Under the pieces are notes generated by a model. It was not told the DNA's origin, did not search any database, and saw only the letters and a program-made list of their open reading frames with translations. Positions 44,886-53,674 of a stretch of 64,000 nucleotides of DNA are shown one piece after another; position 1 is the stretch's first letter; each line of letters opens with the position of its first letter. Both the position numbers and the translations under genes were made by a program. Origin of the DNA: SZUA-38 sp965212525. GTDB taxonomy: Bacteria > Pseudomonadota > Gammaproteobacteria > Xanthomonadales > SZUA-38. The stretch is from contig CBDBVC010000013.1 in assembly GCA_965212525.1 (NCBI GenBank), forward strand, positions 124,001 to 188,000, given 5' to 3'.

Positions 44886-46544
44886 TTATTTGAACAGTGC
44901 CCGGACGGCCATCCGTGCAGTAAGCCCGGTACCTGCCCAGGCCGTTACCGGGGCCTGCCACAGTTGCAGGGATGTCTTGTCAAACAGGTAGAGCAGCACC
45001 GTGGCTATTGAAAATCCGGCCGCCAGTATGGCTGCGTTGGTGCCTTTCCTGCGTCGTCTGTCCAGCTCGTTCTGAGCCTGACGCTGGCGTTCTCGCATGA
45101 GCCCGTTGCGATCATTTTTCACCACCATGCCGAGCGCGTCGTGAATCAGGCCCGGCAGTTCCGGCGCACGCGAGATCCAGCCGGGCAGCTGGCGTCTGAA
45201 GTCATCAACGGCACGGTCGATGCTGCCGCGCTGCTTCAGGATCTCGAGCAGAATGGGTCTGGATGTGGCCCAGATATCGAGATCGGGATAGACATGGCGC
45301 CCGATGCCCTCGATATTGAGCAGGGTTTTCTGCAGCAGGATCAGTTCGGGTTGAACTACAAGCCCGTACTGACGCGCGACCGCAAACAACTGAAACAGGA
45401 CTTCGGCGAAAGAGATTTCGGACAGTGACTTGGAAAACTGCGGCTCGGATACCGTACGAACCGAGGCTTCGAGTTCATCCACGCGTACCGTGTCTGGCAC
45501 CCAGCCGGCCTCGATGTGCAGTTCCGCCACCCGGCGATAATCCTGGTTGAAGAAGGCGAGAAAATTCTCTGCCATGAAGTACTGGTGGGCCGGGGGCAAC
45601 GAGCCGACGATGCCAAAATCGACGGCATTGTAGACCGGTTTTTCGGGATCTGTGACATCGACCATGATATTGCCCGGGTGCATGTCGGCATGGAAGAAAT
45701 TATCCCGGAACACCTGGGTGTAGAAGATATGAATACCGCGCTCGGCCAGCACCTGCAGATTGACACCAGCCGCGTTAAGGCTGTCGATATCATCGACGGT
45801 GATGCCACTGACCCGTTCCATCACCATCACTCGTCGCTTGCTGTAATCCCAGTAGATACTGGGAATGTAAAGCTCTTTTGAATCGGCAAAGTTTCGTTTC
45901 AGCACCGAGGCATTGGCGGCCTCGCGCTGCAGGTCGAGCTCATTGTAGATGGTCTTCTCGAGTTCGTTGACGATCTCGATGGGGCGGATGTTCTTTGATT
46001 CTTTCCAGTAGCGCTGGGCATTTTCGGCAATGGTGCGGATCAGCGACATATCGGCGCGGATCTGCTCCTCGATACCGGGCCGGATGACCTTGACCACCAC
46101 ATCCTCGCCGCTGTTGAGTGTGGCGGCATGGACCTGGGCGATGGAAGCCGAGGCCAGCGGTGTGTTGTCGAATGAAGCGAACAGGCTGTCGACGTCCTGT
46201 TTCAGGTCGGCCTCGATGGTCTCACGCGCCTGCTCATGGGGAAATGGCGGTACCTGATCGCGCAAGCGCGACAATTCGTCGGCCAGATCGGCAGGCAGCA
46301 GGTCACGTCGTGTGGACAGTACCTGACCCAGTTTGACAAACACCGGACCCAGTTCCTCCAGGGCCAGACGAATGCGCACGGCCTCGGGCAAATGACGTAC
46401 CTTGCGTCGGCCCCAGGGGGCCAGAATGCGTATCAGACGAATCGGCCTGAACAGGTGGGTGGCAATCAGAATGTCGTCGAGTCGGTAGCGCGCCAGAACA
46501 CTGCTGATGCGTATGAGTCGACCCAGGTTACCGAATATCTTCAA
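44886..46544 (-). CDS. ubiB: UbiB, ubiquinone biosynthesis protein kinase-like ATPase
   Basis: The 552-residue protein matches UbiB: KxGQ motif VFVKLGQVLSTR (about 69-80), PPFPHEQA, an alanine-rich nucleotide loop (PLASASIAQVHAA), the ExD region NELDLQREAANA, and HADMHPGNIMVD. The C-terminal end has two membrane helices (about 500-545). In the COQ8/UbiB family it supports ubiquinone synthesis at the inner membrane. The start is TTG overlapping the ubiJ stop (TTGA at 46544-46541). The gene converges on hom with a 20-bp gap. Confidence 0.93.
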   Translation of the reverse strand: MKIFGNLGRLIRISSVLARYRLDDILIATHLFRPIRLIRILAPWGRRKVRHLPEAVRIRLALEELGPVFVKLGQVLSTRRDLLPADLADELSRLRDQVPPFPHEQARETIEADLKQDVDSLFASFDNTPLASASIAQVHAATLNSGEDVVVKVIRPGIEEQIRADMSLIRTIAENAQRYWKESKNIRPIEIVNELEKTIYNELDLQREAANASVLKRNFADSKELYIPSIYWDYSKRRVMVMERVSGITVDDIDSLNAAGVNLQVLAERGIHIFYTQVFRDNFFHADMHPGNIMVDVTDPEKPVYNAVDFGIVGSLPPAHQYFMAENFLAFFNQDYRRVAELHIEAGWVPDTVRVDELEASVRTVSEPQFSKSLSEISFAEVLFQLFAVARQYGLVVQPELILLQKTLLNIEGIGRHVYPDLDIWATSRPILLEILKQRGSIDRAVDDFRRQLPGWISRAPELPGLIHDALGMVVKNDRNGLMRERQRQAQNELDRRRRKGTNAAILAAGFSIATVLLYLFDKTSLQLWQAPVTAWAGTGLTARMAVRALFK

Positions 46545-47161
46545 GAAGCCGTGTCCTGTCCGTGTTTCGACATGACTGCAGCGACCCGGCGTTCGATGTG
46601 CTCGACATCATCGCGCAGATCATCCACAGCATCGAGAAATTCGTCCATTTCCTCGCGGTTCACCAGTAGACGGCCCTCGACACGAAAATAATCGCTCGCC
46701 GTTTCACTCATCCTGTATCCGGCCGATGTGATCCAGTCTTTCAGGCCCCGGCTGGCACGGGCCAGCTGGACACCCACCACATCGCCGAACAGACGGCTCA
46801 TGGCTTCCTCGAAATCCGGATTCATCGACTGGAACAATTGCTGGAACTGGCGACCGGTTTCGGCATCACCGGATATCTGCATGCGACCGGTATTGAGTTT
46901 GCCGCCCGAGGCAGCCACCGCCATGAATGCACCGGGTGAGGCTTTCAGCCAGGTGGTGGTCTCTGCATCATCTTCATCGGCCAGCACCAGTTTCTGATCA
47001 TCCACCCGGATGATGAACTTCAGATCCGGGCCCGTGATCTCGACACCCAGTTGCAGGCCCTGCATACGACGCAGACGTTTGCGTGACTCGTCATCGAATT
47101 CCAGCGCCTTGTTGAGGGCTGTGACCAGGGCACCGCCCATGAATTGTCCACGTTCGCTCAC
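46541..47161 (-). CDS. ubiJ: UbiJ, SCP2-domain ubiquinone biosynthesis accessory protein
   Basis: The 206-residue protein has an N-terminal SCP2-like lipid-binding domain (ALVTALNKALEFDDESRKRL, then EITGPDLKFIIRV). The helical C-terminal tail includes EMDEFLDAVDDLRDDVEHIE. UbiJ binds ubiquinone intermediates in the Ubi complex. The position between ubiE and ubiB, with 4-base overlaps on both sides, is diagnostic. It starts with GTG overlapping the ubiE stop (GTGA). Confidence 0.92.
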   Translation of the reverse strand: MSERGQFMGGALVTALNKALEFDDESRKRLRRMQGLQLGVEITGPDLKFIIRVDDQKLVLADEDDAETTTWLKASPGAFMAVAASGGKLNTGRMQISGDAETGRQFQQLFQSMNPDFEEAMSRLFGDVVGVQLARASRGLKDWITSAGYRMSETASDYFRVEGRLLVNREEMDEFLDAVDDLRDDVEHIERRVAAVMSKHGQDTAS

Positions 47162-47913
47162 GCCTTGACTCCCGAATGTATCGCCACCATGCCCAGGAAA
47201 AGGTTGCGGTAGCGGGTCTGTACAAATCCGGCCTCGTCCATCATCAGCCGCAATGATTCCTGATCCGGGTGCTTGCGAATCGACTCCGCAAGGTAACGGT
47301 AGGCTTCCTCGTCATCGGCGATCCAGCGCCCCAGTCGCGGCAGAATCTCGAATGAATACCAGTCATACAGCGGTCGCGCCTCGCGCGCTGTCAGGGTGGA
47401 AAACTCCAGCACCAGCACGCGCCCACCTGGCTTGAGTACACGAAAAATGCTCTCCAGTGCCATCTGCTTGTCTGTCACATTGCGCAGACCGAATGCCATG
47501 GTAACCGCATCGAAACTGTTGCGCTCGAAAGGCAGGTACTGGGCATCGGCAATACAGCATTCGATGCGGTCAATGCGACCCTCATCCAGCATGCGATCAC
47601 GCCCATGTGACAGCATCGCCGGGTTGATGTCAGACAGGACGATGTGGCCTTCCGGGCCGACACGATCATACAGCAGGGCGGCTATGTCGCCGGTACCGCC
47701 TGCCAGGTCGAGCACATGATCACCCGGCCTGATGCCACTGATGTGACAGAAGTGCCGCTTCCACAGGCGATGAACACCCAACGACATCATGTCATTCATG
47801 ATGTCATAGTTGCCCGCGACCGAGGTAAACACCTCGCCCACCAGGCCTGCCTTTTCGGCAACGGGTACATCGCTGAAACCGAAGTGAGTCAGCTCGTCCG
47901 GGGTTTTGGGCAT
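47158..47913 (-). CDS. ubiE: UbiE, demethoxyubiquinone/menaquinone C-methyltransferase
   Basis: The start at 47913 (MPKTPDELTHFGF) is chosen because it gives 251 residues, the length of E. coli UbiE, and aligns with its MVDKSQETTHFGF opening; a GTG at 47943 would add 10 residues. Motifs are YDIMNDMMSLGVHRLWKRHF, the SAM-binding VLDLAGGTGDIAALL (about 66-80), VLSDINPAML, FGLRNVTDKQMAL and RVLKPGGRVLVLEFS. It methylates the quinone ring using S-adenosylmethionine. It is the first gene of ubiE-ubiJ-ubiB. Confidence 0.94.
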   Translation of the reverse strand: MPKTPDELTHFGFSDVPVAEKAGLVGEVFTSVAGNYDIMNDMMSLGVHRLWKRHFCHISGIRPGDHVLDLAGGTGDIAALLYDRVGPEGHIVLSDINPAMLSHGRDRMLDEGRIDRIECCIADAQYLPFERNSFDAVTMAFGLRNVTDKQMALESIFRVLKPGGRVLVLEFSTLTAREARPLYDWYSFEILPRLGRWIADDEEAYRYLAESIRKHPDQESLRLMMDEAGFVQTRYRNLFLGMVAIHSGVKA

Positions 47914-48013
47914 TGTCAATTCTGTCGTGCTAATATCCCGCACATTCTATCAGATTTTGATTGATCACTCCGGGTTATTGGTGATGATGCAGGTGCCCGG
48001 AATTGTCCTGTTA

Positions 48014-48039
48014 CCCGCCTGACAAACAAGGCAGGCGGG
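48014..48039. promoter_or_regulatory. 8-bp hairpin in the leader of the M20 peptidase gene
   Basis: CCCGCCTG (48014-48021) and CAGGCGGG (48032-48039) pair around a 10-base loop, 20 bases before the start at 48059. It may be a leader structure limiting translation or a terminator of an upstream transcript. It lies between the divergent ubiE and peptidase genes. Confidence 0.4.
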
Positions 48040-48058
48040 CTCTTCATGGAGCACATCA

Positions 48059-49522
48059 ATGAAGCGACTGGTTCGCATTTTCCTGCTGTTGCTGGCTACC
48101 CTGGTTGTCATTCTGCTGGCAAGAACCCTGATGCTGAATGCCCCGGAAACTGTCGCCCTGAACCCCGCCGATCCTTCCATCAGAGACGGGCATCTTGAGC
48201 GACTCTCACGCGCACTCACATATGCCACAATCTCTGCACCCGATTTCGATCCCGAATCCGGTGACAGTCTGCCAGCATTCGAAGACTTTCAGTCGTTTCT
48301 CGCCGACAGCTTCCCGCTCAGCTTCAGCTCACTGTCTGTTGAATTCATCAACCGATACAGCCTGCTCATGACCTGGCCTGGCCAGGACCCCGACCGGCCT
48401 GGTCTGCTGTTGATGGCGCACCAGGACGTGGTACCGGTGAGCCGGCCCGAGAACTGGCAGCACGATGCGTTTTCCGGCATGAAGATCGGCGAGCGGGTGT
48501 ACGGCCGGGGTGCACTCGACGACAAGGGTTCCCTGATGGCTCAGCTGGAAGCGGTCGAAAGCCTGCTGGCACAAGGCTTCACTCCTCCTGGGCCAGTTTA
48601 CCTCGCTTACGGGCACGATGAGGAAATCGGTGGCAGGCAGGGAGCAGCGGCCATTGCTCGAAGCCTGTCCGAAGGCAAGGCACGGATTGGTCTGGTACTT
48701 GATGAGGGTGGTGCCGTGGTAACGGGAAGATTACCGGGTGTACCCGGACCTGTTGCCATGGTAGGCAATGCTGAAAAGGGCTATCTGAGCCTTTCACTGA
48801 GCGTGACCACGGCAGGTGGTCACAGCTCGATGCCGCCGGAACAGACCGCCATCGAGATCCTGTCGGCAGCCATCACCCGGCTCAAGGAATCACCATTTCC
48901 CACCCGCATGGACGTGGCCGGCCGTCAGACACTGCAGCATGCTGCACCCCATATGCCGTTCGGTTTCCGTCTGGTGATGTCGAACCTGTGGCTGTTCGAG
49001 CCACTGGTGACACACCTGATGAGCCAGGATAATGCCACCCGCGCCATACTCCAGACCACCATCGCCACAACGCTGTTCAATGCCGGCATCAAGGACAATG
49101 TGCTGCCGGGCAAGGCCAGCGCCGTCGTCAATTTCAGGACCTTGCCGGGCGACAGTACGGATATCGTCATGGCGCATGTGCGCGATGCCATCGATGATGA
49201 CAGGGTCAGTATCGAAGTCAGCGGTAATGCCATCGAGGCGTCACCGGTATCATCGGTCGAATCGGCGGCCTATGACACACTCAGGCGCACGATTCTGGCG
49301 ACACGACCCGAAACGGATCTGATTGTCGTGCCTTATCTGGTGCTCGGAGGAACGGACGCCAAGCATTTTACGTCTCTCAGCGATCAGGTATTCCGGTTTT
49401 CACCGTTTTCTCTGAGTCAGGCCGAGCTCGACAGTATCCACGGTGTGGATGAGAGTATTGCCATCACTGAATTCAATACGGGCATTCATTTTTACCGCAC
49501 ACTGATTCAGCAGGAATTCTGA
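48059..49522 (+). CDS. Membrane-anchored M20 family peptidase (PM20D1-like)
   Basis: The 487-residue protein has an N-terminal membrane anchor (about 4-24). The M20 metal-site motifs follow: LLLMAHQDVVPV, YGRGALDDKGSLMA, GHDEEIGGRQGA and LVLDEGGAV. The dimerisation-type domain contains AGGHSSMPPEQTAIEIL, and the end has VPYLVLGGTDAKHF and the terminal HGVDESIAI. The layout and N-terminal anchor match the PM20D1/carboxypeptidase-S-like branch, which hydrolyses or forms N-acyl amino acids in animals; in bacteria the substrate is unknown. Location facing the periplasm is inferred. Confidence 0.85.
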   Translation: MKRLVRIFLLLLATLVVILLARTLMLNAPETVALNPADPSIRDGHLERLSRALTYATISAPDFDPESGDSLPAFEDFQSFLADSFPLSFSSLSVEFINRYSLLMTWPGQDPDRPGLLLMAHQDVVPVSRPENWQHDAFSGMKIGERVYGRGALDDKGSLMAQLEAVESLLAQGFTPPGPVYLAYGHDEEIGGRQGAAAIARSLSEGKARIGLVLDEGGAVVTGRLPGVPGPVAMVGNAEKGYLSLSLSVTTAGGHSSMPPEQTAIEILSAAITRLKESPFPTRMDVAGRQTLQHAAPHMPFGFRLVMSNLWLFEPLVTHLMSQDNATRAILQTTIATTLFNAGIKDNVLPGKASAVVNFRTLPGDSTDIVMAHVRDAIDDDRVSIEVSGNAIEASPVSSVESAAYDTLRRTILATRPETDLIVVPYLVLGGTDAKHFTSLSDQVFRFSPFSLSQAELDSIHGVDESIAITEFNTGIHFYRTLIQQEF

Positions 49523-49741
49523 GCAGGCAGGGATGGCTCAGGAGTGATCGCCTGAAAGCGGATGGGCTGGCTGGTCATCCTTCCTGGACAACCAGTCAAC
49601 CCGGACGAGCTCGTTCACACCGATCCGAGTGGTGGGGATCGTCGGTGCGAATATCCTCATCACCTGTTCATGCGAGAAAAAGCAATAAAATATGCCAGAC
49701 AATTGAAAATCAATTGCCTGAGGAACAGAAATTTCCTGAAA

Positions 49742-51082
49742 TCAGAGTATGTAGCGTGATAAATCCTCATCCTCGACCAGGGCATTGAGATGCTCATCGA
49801 CATAGCTGGCATCGATGGTCAGCGACTGACCCGACTGATCAGGCGCATCGAACGAGATGGTATCCAGCAGTCGTTCCATCACCGTGTGCAGTCGCCTGGC
49901 ACCGATGTTCTCGGTGCGATCATTGACTGAATAGGCCACTTCGGCAATACGATCAATACCGGACTCATCGAAGATCACCGTCAACCCTTCGGTATCCATC
50001 AGCGCCTGGTACTGCTGGGTCAGTGAATAATCGGGCTCGACCAGAATGCGCTTGAAGTCATCGGCGGTGAGTGATCTGAGTTCGACCCGGATGGGAAGAC
50101 GCCCCTGCAGCTCCGGGATCAGATCGGACGGCTTGGCCAGATGGAAGGCACCCGAAGCGATGAACAGGATGTGATCGGATTTGATGATGCCGTGCTTGGT
50201 GGTCACGGTGCTGCCCTCGACCAGCGGCAACAGGTCTCGTTGCACGCCTTCGCGCGAAATACCACCACCTGAAGTACCGTATTCCGACTGTCTGGACACC
50301 TTGTCAATTTCATCGATGAAGACAATGCCATTCTGCTCCGCAGCGGCCAGGGCCGTCTGCTTGATTTCGTCTTCATTCACCAGTTGTGCCGCCGCCTCGT
50401 CGACCAGCAGCGGCATGGCAGCGGCCACTGACATCTTGCGTGTGTTCTTGCGTGAACCGGCCATGTTCTGGAACAGACCGGACAGCTGGCTGGACATCTC
50501 CTCCATGCCGGGCGGTGCCATGATTTCAACACCGATATTGGAGGACAGTTCGACCTCGATCTCGGTGTCATCCATCTTGCCGTCCCGCAGCCGCTTTCTG
50601 AGCTTTTCACGCGTCTCGGACGATTGCACCGGCTCCTCGGGTGAATCGGCAAAACCGGTCACTCGTCGTTTCGGCAGCAGGGCGTCCAGCACGCGTTCCT
50701 CAGCATCCAGCTCGGCCTGCGACTGAACGCGTTTCATGGCCTGCTCGCGTGTCATCTTGTAGGCCACGTCAACCAGATCCCTGATGATGGATTCCACATC
50801 CTTGCCGACGTATCCCACTTCGGTGAACTTGGTTGCTTCGACCTTGATGAAGGGCGCATTGGCCAGTGCCGCCAGTCGCCGGGCGATTTCAGTCTTGCCG
50901 ACACCGGTGGGGCCGATCATGAGGATATTCTTGGGTGTGATTTCGTTGCGCAGATCCTCACTGACCTGCATGCGACGCCAGCGATTTCTCAGGGCAATCG
51001 CCACGGCACGCTTGGCATCGGCCTGGCCGATGATGTGTTTGTCCAGTTCCTGGACGATTTCACGTGGGGTCATCGATGACAT
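49742..51082 (-). CDS. hslU: HslU, ATPase subunit of the HslVU protease
   Basis: The 446-residue AAA+ protein begins with TPREIVQELDKHIIGQADAK. It has Walker A MIGPTGVGKTEIARRL (about 55-70), the GYVGKDVESIIRDL pore-loop region, an I-domain (about 110-240) and Walker B GIVFIDEIDK. The arginine-finger and sensor 2 region (ENIGARRLHTVMERLL) follows, and the C-terminal RYIL docks on HslV. Length matches E. coli HslU (443). It starts 1 bp after the hslV stop. A weak inverted repeat lies downstream (about 49700-49730), in a 219-bp gap with no gene. Confidence 0.96.
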   Translation of the reverse strand: MSSMTPREIVQELDKHIIGQADAKRAVAIALRNRWRRMQVSEDLRNEITPKNILMIGPTGVGKTEIARRLAALANAPFIKVEATKFTEVGYVGKDVESIIRDLVDVAYKMTREQAMKRVQSQAELDAEERVLDALLPKRRVTGFADSPEEPVQSSETREKLRKRLRDGKMDDTEIEVELSSNIGVEIMAPPGMEEMSSQLSGLFQNMAGSRKNTRKMSVAAAMPLLVDEAAAQLVNEDEIKQTALAAAEQNGIVFIDEIDKVSRQSEYGTSGGGISREGVQRDLLPLVEGSTVTTKHGIIKSDHILFIASGAFHLAKPSDLIPELQGRLPIRVELRSLTADDFKRILVEPDYSLTQQYQALMDTEGLTVIFDESGIDRIAEVAYSVNDRTENIGARRLHTVMERLLDTISFDAPDQSGQSLTIDASYVDEHLNALVEDEDLSRYIL

Positions 51083-51083
51083 G

Positions 51084-51632
51084 TCAGCCCAGCTCCTCGA
51101 TGGTCAGATTGTGGTTGGTGTAGATACAGATATCGGCTGCAATGCCCAGAGACTTCTCCACAATGTCGCGTGCACCCAGCTCGGTATTGTCGAGCAGACC
51201 ACGGGCAGCCGCCTGGGCAAATGGGCCGCCTGATCCGATCGAAATCAGACCATCCTCGGGCTCGATGACATCACCGGTACCGGATATGATCAGCGAAGCC
51301 TTGCTGTCGGCAACAGCCAGCAATGCTTCAAGCCGGCGCAGCATGCGATCGGTGCGCCAGTCCTTTGCCATTTCAACGGCGGCGCGCACCAGCTGGCCGG
51401 AATGTTTTTCCAGCTTGCTTTCGAAACGCTCGAACAAAGTGAAGGCATCGGCCGTGGCACCGGCAAATCCCGCCAGCACCTGATCCTTGTACAGACGACG
51501 TACCTTGCGGGCATTGGCCTTCATCACGGTATTGCCCAGCGTTACCTGGCCATCACCACCGATAACGACGGCATCACCGCGGCGGACGGATACTATGGTT
51601 GTACCCCTGTAATTGTGCATTGTTTCTGGCAT
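51084..51632 (-). CDS. hslV: HslV, peptidase subunit of the HslVU protease
   Basis: The protein has the HslV core: TTIVSVRRGD with the N-terminal nucleophile Thr, GGDGQVTLGNTVMK, AGFAGATADAFTLFERFE, IISGTGDV and ISIGSGGPFAQAAARGLL. Translation from 51632 gives 182 residues, with 10 residues (MPETMHNYRG) before the Thr pair. ATG 51620 would leave 6. E. coli HslV has only the initiator Met there, so a short propeptide must be removed in this organism. Neither start has a clear ribosome site. It is cotranscribed with hslU. Confidence 0.95.
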   Translation of the reverse strand: MPETMHNYRGTTIVSVRRGDAVVIGGDGQVTLGNTVMKANARKVRRLYKDQVLAGFAGATADAFTLFERFESKLEKHSGQLVRAAVEMAKDWRTDRMLRRLEALLAVADSKASLIISGTGDVIEPEDGLISIGSGGPFAQAAARGLLDNTELGARDIVEKSLGIAADICIYTNHNLTIEELG

Positions 51633-51876
51633 TGCAGTGGTTCGTTGTTGTGTTCTGCAAAATGTGGGGGCTGCGGCACGATTTTCAATTTATCCGACCG
51701 GCATCGACGACCTGTTGCGAAACGGCTGGCCAGTCACGTACACTAGATCCACGAGCAGGGAAATGGGTGCAACCAGGTGAAGAGACTGATTCCCTGGGTT
51801 GGGAACGCTGCAGATTGCGTGCAACTGTCGACAGATGTCCCTGTTGTCACCACTCTGCATGATGGCAGGTAATGAC

Positions 51877-52758
51877 ATGGCTCATCGGATCATACCGATT
51901 CTAATCATTGCGGCAACCACGCTGGCGATCATCCTTCAGGCCATGATGCTGCCACGGGTGGATGACGGCACGGTTTTCAGCCTGGTGTCCGAAGGCTTTC
52001 TCGCTCTGGTGTTCCTGTCGGCAGTCTTTTTCTGCCACAAGCTGAAGATGCCAAGATCCATCCACACCATTCTCATGGCCGGCTTCATACTGCTCTACAT
52101 ATCCTTCTTTACCGATGCCTGTGACGAGCTGTTCGTGTTTCCCACATGGGCCACCAGTGTGTTCGAGGACGGCACACAATTCGGACTGATCTTCCTGGTG
52201 GCCGGAATCTACAAGCTGCTGAACCACAACGACCAGCTCTATGCGCAACTGATCGTGCGTGCCGAAACCGATCATCTGACCGGATTGCTGAACCGGCGTG
52301 CCTTTCTTGAATCGGCAGACAAGCTGATCGATTCAGGCTCCGGTGCTCCCGGCACATTCAGCATCATCGTGCTCGATCTGGATCGGTTCAAGGAAATCAA
52401 TGACGAGCATGGCCACGCCGCCGGTGACCAGGTACTGGTGCAGTTCTCGATCCTGTCACGTGATCTGCTTGGCGACAACGGCATCATCGGCCGCTGGGGC
52501 GGAGAGGAATTCGTTTTCCTGATTCGTGAACCTCAAGCCCAGGCAGCACTGGCGCCGGAGCTGGCCGAACGCTTGCGCATGGCCATATCGGGCATGTCGG
52601 TCGAATCCGGCAGCCAGCTGTTTTCACTGACCGCCAGCATGGGCGTTGCCACTTTCAATCGCAGTAGCTCAAACCTCGTCGAAGCGATCAAGGAAGCGGA
52701 TCGTGCACTGTATCAGGCCAAGGCATCCGGCCGTGACAAGGTGGTGCTCGCTTCCTGA
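51877..52758 (+). CDS. Membrane-bound diguanylate cyclase (GGDEF)
   Basis: The start at 51877 (MAHRIIPILIIAATT) is chosen for the AGGT-type site upstream and the immediate membrane helix; longer frames start inside the leader. The 293-residue protein has about four membrane helices (to about 115), a short helical linker, and a GGDEF domain (about 130-290) with the active motif GGEEF (residues 208-212), preceded by LDRFKEINDEHGHAAGDQVL. It should make cyclic di-GMP. The RxxD inhibitory site expected just before the motif is not seen. It sits between hslV (divergent) and xerC (convergent, 4-bp gap). Confidence 0.88.
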   Translation: MAHRIIPILIIAATTLAIILQAMMLPRVDDGTVFSLVSEGFLALVFLSAVFFCHKLKMPRSIHTILMAGFILLYISFFTDACDELFVFPTWATSVFEDGTQFGLIFLVAGIYKLLNHNDQLYAQLIVRAETDHLTGLLNRRAFLESADKLIDSGSGAPGTFSIIVLDLDRFKEINDEHGHAAGDQVLVQFSILSRDLLGDNGIIGRWGGEEFVFLIREPQAQAALAPELAERLRMAISGMSVESGSQLFSLTASMGVATFNRSSSNLVEAIKEADRALYQAKASGRDKVVLAS

Positions 52759-52762
52759 GACG

Positions 52763-53674
52763 TCAGTCGTCTTCCGTTTTCCTGCGGCGTGCGCGCGGAT
52801 GTGCATCGTCGTAAACCCGGGCCAGGTGCTGATAATCGAGATGAGTGTAGATCTGTGTGGTGCTGATGTTGGCATGACCCAGCAGTTCCTGCACGGCTCG
52901 CAGCTGGCCACTGGACTCAAGCAGATGACTGGCGAATGAATGCCTGAACATGTGTGGATGCACGCCTTTCCACAAACCCTGTTTGCGTCCCCAGAGCTGT
53001 ATGCGTGACTGGATGGCCCGCACACTCAGTGGTCTTCCCCTGAGCGTAACAAACAACTGATTGTGCCCATCGCATCCCAGCGTGTTCCAGATCGCCTTCC
53101 AGTTGTCCAGTGCAGCCAGGGCATGTCGCCCCACGGGACACTCGCGCTGCCTGCCGCCCTTGCCCAGTACACGAACCACGGCCTGGCGTGCGTCAAGATC
53201 TGCCCAGGTCACTGTCGCCAGTTCGTTCAGACGCAAACCAGATGAGTAGAACAACTCCATGATGGCCCGGTCTCGTACCGAAATCGGAGCCGGATCCTCG
53301 ATATCAAGCAGACGCGACATTTCATCCGGATCGAGTGTCTGCGGCAGCTTTCTCCTGGCTTTGGGAGCCTTGACGCTGCGTGCCGGGTTTTCCGTGCACC
53401 AGCCTTCTCGCTGGAAGTAGCTGAATAGGGTGCGGATCGCCGACAGATAGCGGGCTATGCTGCGTCCAGACAGTCCGCGGCGGTAATCACGACTGGAGAG
53501 TGCTCTCAGGTGATCTGCGCTGAGTGCGCTGAATGAGTCGACCTGATGCTGCTGCATGAAATCAAGCAGACGATCCAGATCACGACGGTAGGCCTTGACA
53601 GTCTGCCCCGATAGCCTGCGTTCATCTCGCAGATGGTCAATAAACGAGTCCAGCTGTTTACTGATTGACGGCAT
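52763..53674 (-). CDS. xerC: Site-specific tyrosine recombinase XerC
   Basis: The start at 53674 is chosen because GGAG lies just upstream and it gives 303 residues, close to E. coli XerC (298); 53677 is equivalent. Catalytic residues are all present: Arg148 (SSGLRLNEL), Lys172 (GKGGRQRE), His241 and Arg244 (HMFRHSFASHL), His267 (LLGHANISTT) and Tyr276 (QIYTHLD). With XerD it resolves chromosome dimers at dif. The gene overlaps the end of the DUF484 gene, as in many Gammaproteobacteria where lptM, dapF, DUF484 and xerC form one operon. Confidence 0.93.
   Translation of the reverse strand: MPSISKQLDSFIDHLRDERRLSGQTVKAYRRDLDRLLDFMQQHQVDSFSALSADHLRALSSRDYRRGLSGRSIARYLSAIRTLFSYFQREGWCTENPARSVKAPKARRKLPQTLDPDEMSRLLDIEDPAPISVRDRAIMELFYSSGLRLNELATVTWADLDARQAVVRVLGKGGRQRECPVGRHALAALDNWKAIWNTLGCDGHNQLFVTLRGRPLSVRAIQSRIQLWGRKQGLWKGVHPHMFRHSFASHLLESSGQLRAVQELLGHANISTTQIYTHLDYQHLARVYDDAHPRARRRKTEDD

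Noticed and set aside
49690..49741. Terminator of hslU
   Set aside because: The inverted repeat around CAATTG is short and AT-rich with imperfect arms, so it was not listed as a feature.
51740..51876. Possible cyclic-di-GMP riboswitch before the GGDEF gene
   Set aside because: Only a 7-bp inverted repeat (CAGGGAA/TTCCCTG) is present; the conserved GEMM core bases were not found.
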